Source: a virus. From it: a DNA stretch of 50,990 bases. The stretch is taken from IMG/VR virus record IMGVR_UViG_3300044798_000057, positions 1 through 50,990 of that record; one strand, written 5' to 3'. A model generated the notes under the pieces. The model saw only the letters and a list, made by a program, of their open reading frames with translations. It had not been told where the DNA came from and did no database searches. The translations under genes were made by a program, and so were the position numbers. Of the stretch, positions 31,871 through 40,375 are shown piece by piece. How positions within the stretch are numbered: position 1 is the stretch's first letter; every line of letters begins with the position of its first letter.

Positions 31871-33619
31871 TTAAGCGCACTCCCCTATGCCGGTAATGTT
31901 CTCGTAATATTTCCACGTCGCCCATTCCTTGTTCCCAGGGTCATAGACAAACGCCAGTTGACCATCGCCGGAGTTGGTGTTGGCAATCCAAATAATCTTT
32001 TTCTGGACGGGCAATAGTCTTCCCCATACCCGTCGCCTATCACTCTCGCTCACAACATCAAAGAACTTGTCCCGTATCTTGTCCCCAAACTGTTCGGGTA
32101 TGTCCCCGTTCAGGGAGTAGAAGTTATCGTTACCTAAGAATACGTTTGTTCCGGCAACGGGAATAATCGAGTACGGGGCGATACATCCAAGACCACGCCG
32201 CGTCGTCGGGAATTCTACCGGGGATGTAGATACTCCCGTCCTATTCCCGAAAATCAGGGTACTGTATTTATAGACGACAATCTGGTTCCCCACCTGTCCA
32301 AGTCCGGTAATAACATCCTCTGTCTCTAGGAAATCAATGTCCCCGGACGTTGTATCTCCATCTAGTAAATATGTCTCCGGTTTTCCCTGCGCCGACCACC
32401 TAAGCGTCCACGGATGTCTAATGACCGTAATCCCGCCATCGTCCGAGAAATAAAGGTCTGCCAAGAAAAGCCTGTCGGCATAACTAAGACAATATCTGGC
32501 CCTGCTCGCATTGATTGTGTTTAGGTCTGCGGCAGAACCAAGTGCACCATCCCAATACTGGACATTTGTATTCCCGTTAGTAAAAACGAACTTGTCTCCA
32601 ACTATCGTCCAAACCCACCTCTCGCCATCGGGGGTGGTGTAAACCTTTCTAATCTTGAACGGACCATCCGTAGCCCCCGAATAGGCCGATGACAAAACAA
32701 GGTTTGTCGCATCAGTTACGGACAAAACATCTCGCCAACTGGTGTCGGGTTCTTTATTGAACGAATGATCCTCGTTTATAACAAACTTATCACCCGTCTC
32801 AACCGAGGCCACAACCAAACCAGTATCGGTAAACGAAACATCGTCCCCGCCAGTCACGGTAGCAATCGAAACAATCGCTAATGATGCGGTATCGAAAAAC
32901 ATGGTTCCAGCAGTAGCATTGTCCTTTATGAGTCTGAAACTGAAGGACGTATACGTTGTCGGAGTGAAGGTAAGGCTTTGTTGAACCAATGATGCAGAGG
33001 TCGTAAAGCTCTTCGTGTACATCTCTGTACTCGTTCCGTCATCTATATAGAGTTTACCAGCCGTGCCGCCCGTCCCGCTCTTGACGTAGGCCGTAAAACT
33101 ATATTGTTGTCCAATGGTTAGGGCGGCAACGGTTTGGGATAGGTACTGAGATGTACCCCCCGTTCTTGTGAGTCTTACGCAGTTACCAGATATCCCGCCA
33201 GAAACAGATGCCGCCGTACAATCTGTCTCGGCCCAACTTGATGTGTCCGTAGTGAATCCGCCGTTGACAAGGAGTTCCGTCGCGACCCCACCAGTATATG
33301 TATCAGTAAGATAAGACCATGTTTCGCCTGTACCTTCGTCCGGTTCCCTCTTTAATAGGTTCTTATCCGTCAACATGAGGGAATAACTTCTTCCGTCATG
33401 CCTTGTATAAACTGCGGCATCCTGTACTGGGTCGCCCGAAACAGTCACCCTATCTATGGTATAGCCAGGTCGTTTCTGAATGGACTTCCTATAGAGTTGT
33501 GTGTTTAGGGAGGGCCATGCCGTAGCCTGTGGATTTGCGTTGGCACTCGAATACTGCAAATCCATGAGGTGTTCGGCGGGCCGAACGATGAACCTTCTAC
33601 TGAATTTGGATATGGACAT
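31871..33619 (-). CDS. Tail hub, P22 gp10-like, with inserted carbohydrate-binding domain
   Basis: 582 residues from ATG 33619 (in-frame ATG 33652 possible). N-terminus RRFIVRPAEHLMDLQYSS. The C-terminal half (GVSTSPVEFPTTRRGLGCIA, FLGNDNFYSLNGDIPEQFG) resembles packaged-DNA-stabilisation gp10-type proteins that close the portal. Between them lies a jelly-roll segment (LLVNGGFTTDTSSWAETDC to FFDTASLAIV) like a CBM4/9 sugar-binding module. It supports a short-tailed particle. Confidence 0.65.
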   Translation of the reverse strand: MSISKFSRRFIVRPAEHLMDLQYSSANANPQATAWPSLNTQLYRKSIQKRPGYTIDRVTVSGDPVQDAAVYTRHDGRSYSLMLTDKNLLKREPDEGTGETWSYLTDTYTGGVATELLVNGGFTTDTSSWAETDCTAASVSGGISGNCVRLTRTGGTSQYLSQTVAALTIGQQYSFTAYVKSGTGGTAGKLYIDDGTSTEMYTKSFTTSASLVQQSLTFTPTTYTSFSFRLIKDNATAGTMFFDTASLAIVSIATVTGGDDVSFTDTGLVVASVETGDKFVINEDHSFNKEPDTSWRDVLSVTDATNLVLSSAYSGATDGPFKIRKVYTTPDGERWVWTIVGDKFVFTNGNTNVQYWDGALGSAADLNTINASRARYCLSYADRLFLADLYFSDDGGITVIRHPWTLRWSAQGKPETYLLDGDTTSGDIDFLETEDVITGLGQVGNQIVVYKYSTLIFGNRTGVSTSPVEFPTTRRGLGCIAPYSIIPVAGTNVFLGNDNFYSLNGDIPEQFGDKIRDKFFDVVSESDRRRVWGRLLPVQKKIIWIANTNSGDGQLAFVYDPGNKEWATWKYYENITGIGECA

Positions 33620-33620
33620 A

Positions 33621-34016
33621 TTACCAGCTCGCCCCAACTCCGTAACTATCATTCTTTACCGTTACTTCCGCCGCCACGGATACCGTCGCCCCCTTCCTAT
33701 ACGTTACTACTGGGCTGATTAACTCTCTTAAAAGCATTGTACCACCCGAAGATGCCGTAAATACCCCAATCTCCGATACCGTTCCTGCCGTCGTCGGAAT
33801 GATGAAATCATACGAAAATGAAATGGTATCACGTGCGTGAAGAATTGATTTAATCTTCGGAATGGCTACGTGACGACCTATTTCAGTTTCAAGCGTGGTG
33901 TCTCCTGCCGTCACCGCAGTCGTACCACTTCCGTATGCAATATAGGCAAAATCAACCGGAGTATCGATATCCCCGATAAGACCAACAAGAGCGTGCAAAC
34001 CAACATCAGTTATCAT
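33621..34016 (-). CDS. Tail-associated beta protein, paralog 1
   Basis: 131 residues. AYIAYGSGTTAVTAGDTTLE, then EIGRHVAIPK, VSEIGVFTASSGGTMLLRE and a final strand set. This pattern is common in small tail or connector-associated phage proteins. It is similar in layout to the adjacent protein at 34013 (EVGIFDAPTKGYMLYRG), so the two are probably tandem duplicates. Exact role unknown. Confidence 0.6.
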   Translation of the reverse strand: MITDVGLHALVGLIGDIDTPVDFAYIAYGSGTTAVTAGDTTLETEIGRHVAIPKIKSILHARDTISFSYDFIIPTTAGTVSEIGVFTASSGGTMLLRELISPVVTYRKGATVSVAAEVTVKNDSYGVGASW

Positions 34017-34417
34017 ACGAATGTTCCGTCCGCTAGATCAAAGATTATTGATATACTCAAAGGGTCTCCTGAAATTAAATGCCTACTCTCTGGAATGGGT
34101 GTTCCGATTGTGCTATCGTGGCAAAACAATCCACGGTAAAGCATATAGCCCTTTGTGGGCGCATCGAATATGCCGACCTCAAAAACCTCTTGGTTTGTGG
34201 AAATAACTTCACTTATGGAAACGGTAAGTTCATCACCCGACACGGAAGGAGTCGCCAACTTGCGCCCTAATTCCTTGACAAGACCCGTATCGGCAAGGTG
34301 GGCTTCGTCAGTTATCTTACATATCCCCCATGCTATATAAAGAGGATGCACAACGTAACTATGGATATAACTCCGTATCCGTTGTTGCCCAGTAATCGTC
34401 AAGATTCCAAGAATCAT
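34013..34417 (-). CDS. Tail-associated beta protein, paralog 2
   Basis: 134 residues. YIAWGICKITDEAHLADTGL, ELGRKLATPSV, EVFEVGIFDAPTKGYMLYRG parallel the neighbour gene. The start overlaps the stop of the inserted HNH gene (ATGA), so the HNH ORF now sits where the connector gene would otherwise be coupled to it. Confidence 0.6.
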   Translation of the reverse strand: MILGILTITGQQRIRSYIHSYVVHPLYIAWGICKITDEAHLADTGLVKELGRKLATPSVSGDELTVSISEVISTNQEVFEVGIFDAPTKGYMLYRGLFCHDSTIGTPIPESRHLISGDPLSISIIFDLADGTFV

Positions 34418-35022
34418 AAAAGCCCCCTAATCCCCTGGAGACCCCGGTAATGATCCATCCAATTTTTCCGGTCTCTGTGAACGGTCTTTGCATGACATGA
34501 ACGACATAGGGTAATGAGATTTGCTGGATCATTGTGTTTTTTGTCAAAGTCAATGTGATGAACGTCGTGATGTCTCCCGTTTTCTGGAAGATAGCACCCC
34601 GGGTTCTGGCATAAAAAACCATCCCTCTGAAGAATTATATTTTTAAGGCGATTCCTAAACTCTGGTCCATAGGGAATATGTATTCCCCCGCGCCAAGCAT
34701 AACTGTTGGGTCCAGAAACCTTGTTTAGTATTTCCGGACTCATCCATTGCCTTATGGCGGCATCTCTTTGCCTGTTTCTAAGTTCTGGATTCTCATAACG
34801 TTTTTTTTGGGACTTGCTCATTTTAAGTCGGATTTCATCGTTTATGTGGTGTCCAGTAAGTGTTTTTCTAATCTTATCCGCCCATGTTATCTTACGACCC
34901 TTAAAGGTTGTGCTCAGCTTGTCCCTGGTTTCCTTACTAACGAAATGACCCATGCTTTTACCCTTGCGGGCCGCACTTATTTTGGTCCGAATTTCTGGAC
35001 TATGGTGTTGGCCCAAAACCAC
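34414..35022 (-). CDS. HNH homing endonuclease
   Basis: 202 residues. NUMOD3-like repeats (SPEIRTKISAARKGKS, SKETRDKLSTTFKGRK, NDEIRLKMSKSQKKRY) followed by ILQRDGFLCQNPGC, HHDVHHIDFDKKHNDPAN and LCRSCHAK. Close paralog of the nuclease half of 15279-16028, lacking its N-terminal zinc ribbon. It is inserted between the connector gene (one-base gap) and a tail gene (four-base overlap). No promoter of its own is evident. Confidence 0.85.
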   Translation of the reverse strand: MVLGQHHSPEIRTKISAARKGKSMGHFVSKETRDKLSTTFKGRKITWADKIRKTLTGHHINDEIRLKMSKSQKKRYENPELRNRQRDAAIRQWMSPEILNKVSGPNSYAWRGGIHIPYGPEFRNRLKNIILQRDGFLCQNPGCYLPENGRHHDVHHIDFDKKHNDPANLITLCRSCHAKTVHRDRKNWMDHYRGLQGIRGLL

Positions 35023-35023
35023 G

Positions 35024-35698
35024 TTAGTACCCCGAGCCGAACATATAGTTCATTCCGATAACAACTTCGTTGGCTCTTTCCTCCTGATTGTAAATCCCCA
35101 TAAGTCCGAGTACATCTTCCGTCCACGCCTTCTTTTCCAGTTCGGCCAAGTCGTATTCCTTTAGTGCCTGATGCGCTCGTATTACAGCCAACTTCAGGAT
35201 CGGTTCGTCCCACTCTGTCCCAAGTACCGTTACATCCGTTGTCTCCTCAAGGGGGGCCGGAATCTTCCTATAGTAGATCGTCAGGGCCGTTGCCCCGTCA
35301 GGTGTCGGGGATAGGTAAATACTTGTCCCTAGTCTCACGTACTCCGTAGGGGTTCCCCTAGAGGCCGTCACGGACTTGCTAAGGCGTTTGTAGTATTCAT
35401 CCTTGGTGATTGGCTTCAGATAGGCATTGTCTGTCGTATTCATTACCCGGCGCACGATAAGTGCGTCCGGCGGTACAAGAACATAGGCCACGCCCGCCGT
35501 TGTCGTCGCCGTACCACTTACCTCTAACTGAGGAAACCAGAAGGACTTGTTCATCCCGAAAAGTTTGTCTCTGGTTGTCAGGGAGGTGTACGCTGCATTA
35601 ATCCATATCTGGTAATAGTTTACGGGGGTCTCTAGGTCCGTCCTCTGGCCCAATTCCAGTTTTAAATAATCGCAAAATGAATCGAAATTATAGGCCAT
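35024..35698 (-). CDS. Head-tail connector / adaptor protein
   Basis: 224 residues. FDSFCDYLKLELGQRTDLE and WINAAYTSLTTRD form an N-terminal helical part. A beta region follows (YVLVPPDALIVRRVMN, IYLSPTPDGATALTIYY), then a long C-terminal helix with LKLAVIRAHQALKEYDLAEL. This order matches phage adaptor proteins that dock under the portal (gp6/gp4-type ring). Assignment from pattern and position. Confidence 0.6.
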   Translation of the reverse strand: MAYNFDSFCDYLKLELGQRTDLETPVNYYQIWINAAYTSLTTRDKLFGMNKSFWFPQLEVSGTATTTAGVAYVLVPPDALIVRRVMNTTDNAYLKPITKDEYYKRLSKSVTASRGTPTEYVRLGTSIYLSPTPDGATALTIYYRKIPAPLEETTDVTVLGTEWDEPILKLAVIRAHQALKEYDLAELEKKAWTEDVLGLMGIYNQEERANEVVIGMNYMFGSGY

Positions 35699-35700
35699 GT

Positions 35701-35991
35701 TTACACCTCAATCTTAGCTAGTATCTCGTCCTCACGCACGATTCTATGAAGGTCTTCTTTGCCCTCAAGGCCCATGCCCAATAAGTCAATGAATATCCCA
35801 GTGTAGTAACTGATTAGTACCTTATCTCCAACATTAAAGTGTTTCACATCTTCACCAATTGCTGAAACTGTCGCCGTGCGACTTCTTTCTCGATGTCTTT
35901 GTGGTATGATAATTGATCCAGAAGATTCTTTCGGTTCATCTACAACGATGTAAATTCTGTCTCCCCAAGGAGACAACTTAACGTTACTCAT
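35701..35991 (-). CDS. GroES-like co-chaperonin
   Basis: 96 residues. LSPWGDRIYIVVDEPKESSG, SIIIPQRHRERSRTATVSA, IGEDVKHFNVGDKVLISYYTG and the terminal REDEILAKIEV follow the Cpn10 beta-barrel almost throughout, with the mobile loop at about 23-35. Phage co-chaperonins (as T4 gp31) replace host GroES so that GroEL can fold the capsid protein. It lies inside the head-tail gene block, consistent with that role. Confidence 0.85.
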   Translation of the reverse strand: MSNVKLSPWGDRIYIVVDEPKESSGSIIIPQRHRERSRTATVSAIGEDVKHFNVGDKVLISYYTGIFIDLLGMGLEGKEDLHRIVREDEILAKIEV

Positions 35992-36467
35992 TCTGTTTCC
36001 TCGCTTATTTCGATTACTTGCTCGTTTTTATCGCGGAAGCTCCAACGCGCCTGATTATGCATAGTACACAGGAAAATGCCGTCTCTTTCCACTATGTCGG
36101 CCTCGGAGTAAACCCTACCATAGGTTTTCTTGTGCCCATACCCCTCCAGAGCGAATGAGGCCGATATCGACCCCGTAACCGTCTCATTATGGCTACCCCA
36201 ATGCCCACTATCAAAATCTATGCCCGTAGGCGAGTTGGCCCAGATTATCCCAGTGGCAGTACCGTCCCATGCACCTGAAATCAATTTTACGTTATCTACA
36301 ACTGCCGTAGCCCCGGAAGTCGCCCCGGTAAGTGTTTCACCATCCGTTGGAACTACACTTCCTGATGAAAATGGTATCTCTACCTGTGTGTACGATCTCC
36401 CGCACAAGGCGCAGGTATACCACTTTTTGCCGGAACCATCGTTCTTTGACTCGGGTACTTTAAGCAT
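35988..36467 (-). CDS. Zinc-ribbon protein interrupted by a beta domain
   Basis: 159 residues. CALCGRSYTQVEIPF near residue 19 and FLCTMHNQARWSF near 133 look like the two halves of a zinc site. Between them is a beta-rich segment (GETLTGATSGATAVVDNVKL, GIDFDSGHWGSHNETVTGS) like virion beta-sandwich modules. A beta domain appears to be inserted in a small zinc protein. Overlaps the co-chaperonin start. Function unknown. Confidence 0.5.
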   Translation of the reverse strand: MLKVPESKNDGSGKKWYTCALCGRSYTQVEIPFSSGSVVPTDGETLTGATSGATAVVDNVKLISGAWDGTATGIIWANSPTGIDFDSGHWGSHNETVTGSISASFALEGYGHKKTYGRVYSEADIVERDGIFLCTMHNQARWSFRDKNEQVIEISEETE

Positions 36468-37003
36468 TAAAGATAAATGTAGAGTAGGGCCGACGTGGAC
36501 AGGGCCGTAACCATCAGGTTCGGTACGTACAGTCCCTTGCCGCCGAAGTTCAGTTCGTAGTTAAGTAAACTCGTCGCCTGAGACTTCATTGTGGCAAGTG
36601 GATAACTCGGGTATGTTTGCCAAAAATAAACCCCGGTGGTGTCATTCGTGATTGCTGGCGCAACGATAATAGCGTCGTCAGAAGATACGGTAGTTATTTC
36701 CCATGTCCCGATATTGGCCGCAAGGTCAGCCCCATAGATGCGAATTGCATCAGTGGCTACTGCGGCGGAGGCCACGAAGTTTCCGGTAGAGGTTATGGTA
36801 TTGGTTCCGCTTACTCCGACCGTCTGTCCCTGTTTATTTACCCTCGCAACCCCGTCATTCTCAACCCAATATTTCAAAGTGGCCGTATTGCTGTGGGCGT
36901 TCGGAACCAGAACGATCTTCTTAATCCACAGGGGGGTCGTCATAATAACGCCGATTGTCGCGGCCTCAATATAGATGGGATTAGTTGTAATAATATTAGC
37001 CAT
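36467..37003 (-). CDS. Virion-associated protein with inserted domain
   Basis: 178 residues, GAGGTGA upstream. Its two ends (MANIITTNPIYIE, PLWIKKIVLVPNA; then MKSQATSLLNYELNFGGKGLYVPNLMVTALS) match the 95-residue protein at 37012. The extra ~83 residues in the middle (FVASAAVATDAIRIYG to WQTYPSY) are an insertion. Probably a small head or tail decoration protein, by position. Confidence 0.6.
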   Translation of the reverse strand: MANIITTNPIYIEAATIGVIMTTPLWIKKIVLVPNAHSNTATLKYWVENDGVARVNKQGQTVGVSGTNTITSTGNFVASAAVATDAIRIYGADLAANIGTWEITTVSSDDAIIVAPAITNDTTGVYFWQTYPSYPLATMKSQATSLLNYELNFGGKGLYVPNLMVTALSTSALLYIYL

Positions 37004-37011
37004 GTTTCACC

Positions 37012-37299
37012 TCAAACAAGATAAATATACAAGACCGCATTGTTAGAAAGTGTAGCAAGGGTCAGGTTCGGGACGTAAATTCCATCGGGGCCGAAATCGA
37101 GTTCGTAGTTCATCGCCCTCGTATCCTGGGATTTCAGACTGGCGAATGAATAGATAGTTCCCCCCATTGTGTACGTGAACGTAGCCACGTCTGCGGCGGC
37201 GGCAGGAACAAGGACAATCTTCTGAATCCAAAGCGGGCCGGTCGTTGAGGCCGCCGTAGCCGTAAGATAAATTGGATTTTTATCTAGTATATTAGCCAT
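37012..37299 (-). CDS. Small virion-associated protein
   Basis: 95 residues. NPIYLTATAASTTGPLWIQK, IVLVPAAAADVATFTYTMG and YELDFGPDGIYVPNLTLATL suggest a single beta-sandwich. Short paralog of 36467-37003. Position between capsid and connector genes suggests a decoration or head-completion role. Function not established. Confidence 0.6.
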   Translation of the reverse strand: MANILDKNPIYLTATAASTTGPLWIQKIVLVPAAAADVATFTYTMGGTIYSFASLKSQDTRAMNYELDFGPDGIYVPNLTLATLSNNAVLYIYLV

Positions 37300-37474
37300 C
37301 CTTCACCTCATCTCCTTTTCCAAGTTCGGCCTTCAGTTTGGTAATGGCGTCGAATTCGCCCCGTAACCTCACCTGCTCATCCCGAGCCTGAACAGCCGCC
37401 TGTACCGCCTTCTGAAACTCCACGTCGATCTCTTTGAGCCGTTCGTTCAGCTTAGAAACCGTTATCTCACTCAT
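37292..37474 (-). CDS. Small coiled-coil protein
   Basis: 60 residues, nearly all helix: KLNERLKEIDVEFQKAVQAA, QARDEQVRLRGEF. It starts in an overlap with the FmdB-like gene stop and ends in the next start. Small coiled coils of this kind occur in phage morphogenesis operons without known role. Confidence 0.55.
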   Translation of the reverse strand: MSEITVSKLNERLKEIDVEFQKAVQAAVQARDEQVRLRGEFDAITKLKAELGKGDEVKDG

Positions 37475-37662
37475 GCCGCACCTCGTTTATAGATTTTCTC
37501 GGTCCAACCTTCGCCGTTGAAAATCGGATGGAATATACTCGGTTTTTTCTTCATAAAAAACTTACAGTTCGGACACATCTTTTCAACGTCGCTTCTGGAA
37601 ACAACAACATCATCTTCGTGATGACCGCACTTCACGCAAGCAAAATCGAATATCGGACTCAT
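37471..37662 (-). CDS. FmdB-like zinc ribbon protein
   Basis: 63 residues. MSPIFDFACVKCGHHEDDV, KMCPNCKFFMKK and FNGEGWTEKIYK follow the FmdB-family pattern (PxYxxxCxxCG, CPxC, GxGW). Members bind zinc; phage copies are common and uncharacterised. Confidence 0.75.
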   Translation of the reverse strand: MSPIFDFACVKCGHHEDDVVVSRSDVEKMCPNCKFFMKKKPSIFHPIFNGEGWTEKIYKRGAA

Positions 37663-37663
37663 T

Positions 37664-38248
37664 TTAGTAAATATAATCGCCCACGTGCCCTATTTTTATG
37701 GTCGGGTCGCACCACACCTCTACTCCAGATATGTTTGCCTTGCGGCAGAAGTAAACATCCTCTCCCACTAGTCGCCCCTCAAACGGATCGAACGAAAAGT
37801 ACGGCGGCGCAATCTTCTTTAACGCCTCCATCTTAATCAGCATGAACCCCGCCGGGACAACCGTACACCTGAATGGTTCTTTCGGAATCTCGTCCGGTTT
37901 AAGAAAATGTGCTGGACCCCCATCAACCGAAGCCTGAACCGTCGTCTGCAACGGGAAAGACCGTCTGTTATAGCACCCACCAATAATGTCCTTGTCCCGG
38001 TCCAATAACGTCGTTATCCCGTTCTCTGGAAACGTCTGATCGGAATCTATGAACATCACGTGGGATGAACCCTCTTTAATTGCGGCCCCGATCACCTGGT
38101 TCCTGTTGTCGTGGATGTACGCGCCCTGGTAAAACACTAGGTAAAGCGGAACGACGGTGGCACTTATCGCCATGATAAGACTGGAGGCCATCTCCGTCTT
38201 TAGTATCCCCTGACTGAGTACCCCGATCGTTATCTTGGTATCAGGCAT
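37664..38248 (-). CDS. Family-2-like glycosyltransferase
   Basis: 194 residues. ITIGVLSQGILKTEMASSL at the N-terminus, a central HVMFIDSDQTFPENGI with the DxD nucleotide-sugar/metal motif (72-74), IIGGCYNRRSFPLQ, and a C-terminal LVGEDVYFCRKANISG acidic motif. This is the GT-A layout. In a virion operon it may glycosylate virion proteins or alter host surface sugars. It overlaps the 72-residue gene upstream. Confidence 0.75.
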   Translation of the reverse strand: MPDTKITIGVLSQGILKTEMASSLIMAISATVVPLYLVFYQGAYIHDNRNQVIGAAIKEGSSHVMFIDSDQTFPENGITTLLDRDKDIIGGCYNRRSFPLQTTVQASVDGGPAHFLKPDEIPKEPFRCTVVPAGFMLIKMEALKKIAPPYFSFDPFEGRLVGEDVYFCRKANISGVEVWCDPTIKIGHVGDYIY

Positions 38249-38459
38249 CGGGAGTTATGTCGCTTTTCCCACCAACGATTTCTTGACCCAGGAAATTTTT
38301 ACTCGATCCGGTTCTTTCTTTATATTTCTTCTCTATATATTTGACTTTATCTAGCTGTTCGTCCGAAAGACTTCTCATCCCCTCTGAACGCAGGTTCTTC
38401 TCTTGTTCAGAACGGGTTTTACCGAAAGTGTCGGGTCTTTGGATAATGATGTTCGCCAT
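38241..38459 (-). CDS. Small basic late protein
   Basis: 72 residues with an ideal AAGGAGG ribosome site. Starts MANIIIQRPDTFGKTRSEQ; the middle is helical and charged (LSDEQLDKVKYIEKKYKER); C-terminus LGQEIVGGKSDITPDA. No family recognised. Confidence 0.55.
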   Translation of the reverse strand: MANIIIQRPDTFGKTRSEQEKNLRSEGMRSLSDEQLDKVKYIEKKYKERTGSSKNFLGQEIVGGKSDITPDA

Positions 38460-38483
38460 CGAACCTCCTTAAAGATTAGAGTA

Positions 38484-38503
38484 GGGGCGAGTTTCCCCGC
38501 CCC
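38484..38503 (-). terminator. GC-rich hairpin between late genes
   Basis: GGGGCG (38484-38489) and CGCCCC (38498-38503) form a six-pair stem with an 8-nt loop, in the gap between the beta-helix gene and the next gene downstream. There is no clear T run after it in the leftward direction, so it may be a partial terminator or an RNA-processing/stability hairpin. Confidence 0.35.
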
Positions 38504-38535
38504 ATCTCTATTGTGCAATTATATTAAAGGTTCAA

Positions 38536-39444
38536 TTAATCTAGTTGTGCGGGGAATTTTCCGTCGGCAAGATTTACGGCAACAAGACCACCCTTGACAA
38601 CTCCAGTAGCAAGAGTCATGTCAGCAACACCAAAAGAACAGTTAATAATTGACCCGGTACTTGTGATGGCCTTGATATAGTTGGTGTCTGTCGGAAGTAA
38701 ATCGAAATAACAATTATCAATCAGAACTTCTGTATAGAGGTTAATGGAAATATAAGCCGTATCGACCACGCTACCATTACTCGCTTGGAATAGACACTCA
38801 CGAATTCTCAGTCGTCGTCCCGGATTACTATATCCAACAGAGGTGGCAATAATACCACCGGTAACTCCATCCCCGCCACCGTGGAACATACAGTTTCTAA
38901 TAGTTAAACCATCCCCGCACTGGACACTAATTTTTCCACCCTTAATTACGCAGTTGTAAAAAGTCGTACCATTTGCTCCATACCGTTCACTTCCAACGGT
39001 ATCAGAGTTACGAAGAAGGGCCGTGTTGGTCGCACTCTCTGAAAAGAACCCGATGTTCTCAACGTGAAGGGCGGGACCGTCATTAGTTAAGTTGTAACCA
39101 GTTGTTACCCACCTTGATCTAACCCCGTATTCTGGATTAATAGAGTTTACGGTTCCAATCAAAGAAAGATCGCTCTGGGCTAAAGCAACAGAAATCTGTT
39201 CGGTGTACCTAGCAAACCCAGTGCCAGCCGTATACGTCTGTGGCCTAATGTAAATAACATCACCGCGGCCAGCCGCCGTAACCGCTGACTGAATTGTCTT
39301 TTTGGCCTTGACGGGACTCTTGCCATCAAAATCATCTACCCCGTTAACGCCATCAACAAAATAGGCGGTTGACCAGGGACTAGCAAACTGCGCCCCAACG
39401 GGCTGGCCCCCGTACTGAAATAAACCATCAGGAAATGTACTCAT
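38536..39444 (-). CDS. Beta-helix virion protein
   Basis: 302 residues. TIQSAVTAAGRGDVIYIRPQ (about 50-69) is the typical start of a right-handed parallel beta-helix, followed by short repeating turns (NCVIKGGKISVQCGDGLTIR, RIRECLFQASNGSVVD, VLIDNCYFDLLPTD). Such folds occur in tailspikes, pectate-lyase-like enzymes and capsid decorations. No catalytic set is identifiable. It lies directly after the capsid/HNH block. Confidence 0.65.
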   Translation of the reverse strand: MSTFPDGLFQYGGQPVGAQFASPWSTAYFVDGVNGVDDFDGKSPVKAKKTIQSAVTAAGRGDVIYIRPQTYTAGTGFARYTEQISVALAQSDLSLIGTVNSINPEYGVRSRWVTTGYNLTNDGPALHVENIGFFSESATNTALLRNSDTVGSERYGANGTTFYNCVIKGGKISVQCGDGLTIRNCMFHGGGDGVTGGIIATSVGYSNPGRRLRIRECLFQASNGSVVDTAYISINLYTEVLIDNCYFDLLPTDTNYIKAITSTGSIINCSFGVADMTLATGVVKGGLVAVNLADGKFPAQLD

Positions 39445-39506
39445 TTAATCACTCTCTCGATCCGTAATACGACTTGTCGCTCGTTAGTCCTGCGTGATCG
39501 TAATAA

Positions 39507-39532
39507 GGGGGATACCCTTGGCGGCATCCCCC
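39507..39532 (-). terminator. Strong hairpin after the capsid/HNH block
   Basis: A 10-pair stem, GGGGGATACC (39507-39516) with GGCATCCCCC (39523-39532), six-base loop, one G-T pair. In leftward transcripts it follows the HNH stop and precedes the beta-helix gene; TTATTA follows. On the plus strand the T-rich tract GTTTCTTTCTT follows, so it may work in either direction. Probably limits read-through from the capsid gene. Confidence 0.55.
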
Positions 39533-39560
39533 GTTTCTTTCTTCTAAGGTATCCAAGTAC

Positions 39561-40340
39561 CTAAACTTCCGTCACTTGAGGTGCGCCAGAACTAGAACCA
39601 AGGAAATGTTCAAGTTGATAAAGAAATCCCATTTTTCTATGGAGCCGCAAATGGTAACCAGTATCACAAATCAAAAGATTTGAATTTCTGTTATCGGTTG
39701 GTATTCCGTTGACGTGGTGGACAAGTTCATTCCTTTTTAACGGTCTACCAAGTGCCTTTTCTGCAACCTGCCGATGTTCCTGCTTGTATTTTCCTTTTTC
39801 AACGCGATTAAAAGTATATCCATTCTGCATCTTAATCCCACCGTTCCACCGATAGTTTTTCTCTCCCGTACACCCGAGGCCAATTTTTATTTTGTGTTCT
39901 GGTGATTTTGCCTTTCCCAATTGTTTTCGCCCGTTAACTGCGGCATTACATGATTTTGAACAAAACAAACCGTGGCCCCTGCTAACTTGATATTGGGTTG
40001 TTTCAAATTCTTTCCCACACTCTTGGCAAATCTTTTTAACGCGTTCTTTAGTACTGTGTGTGTACCAACATGAAGAAGAACAAAATTGATTCATCGATCT
40101 TTGGTCCCATCTGTAAAACTCTTTGCCACAATTTTTGCAAACAAGTTTTCTTTTCCCACCCCTCCAGGACGGATTCTTGTCTCCGCGCTGGTCAACGGTA
40201 ACCATTTTTGCCCTAGACCTACAGGAAAAAGAACAGAACTTTGCCCCCCTTGATTGGGACGGAAAACGGTAGAATTTCTTTCCGCAAAATAAACAAACAA
40301 TCTCAACCTTGGGTCTAATCACTTGTCCCTTTCTTGGCAT
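39561..40340 (-). CDS. HNH endonuclease with three zinc modules
   Basis: 259 residues, GAAAGGAG before the start. Three CxxC...CxxxC zinc modules (CLFCGKKF/CSFSC, CKNCGKEF/CSSSC, CQECGKEF/CSKSC) cover residues 16-135. The C-terminal HNH part has QEHRQVAEKALGRPL, ELVHHVNGIPTDNRNSNL and YHLRLHRK, similar to 49678. It has its own promoter, and a 14-bp inverted repeat flanks gene and promoter. Probably a mobile homing gene inserted downstream of the capsid gene. Confidence 0.85.
   Translation of the reverse strand: MPRKGQVIRPKVEIVCLFCGKKFYRFPSQSRGAKFCSFSCRSRAKMVTVDQRGDKNPSWRGGKRKLVCKNCGKEFYRWDQRSMNQFCSSSCWYTHSTKERVKKICQECGKEFETTQYQVSRGHGLFCSKSCNAAVNGRKQLGKAKSPEHKIKIGLGCTGEKNYRWNGGIKMQNGYTFNRVEKGKYKQEHRQVAEKALGRPLKRNELVHHVNGIPTDNRNSNLLICDTGYHLRLHRKMGFLYQLEHFLGSSSGAPQVTEV
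39582..39595. repeat. Inverted repeat flanking the HNH cassette, left arm
   Basis: TGCGCCAGAACTAG, perfectly inverted at 40434-40447. The left arm lies in the last codons of the HNH gene. After a four-base mismatch, AAGG is also shared. Confidence 0.8.
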
Positions 40341-40375
40341 TGGAATTTACTCCTTTCTATTTCAATCCAATGCTC

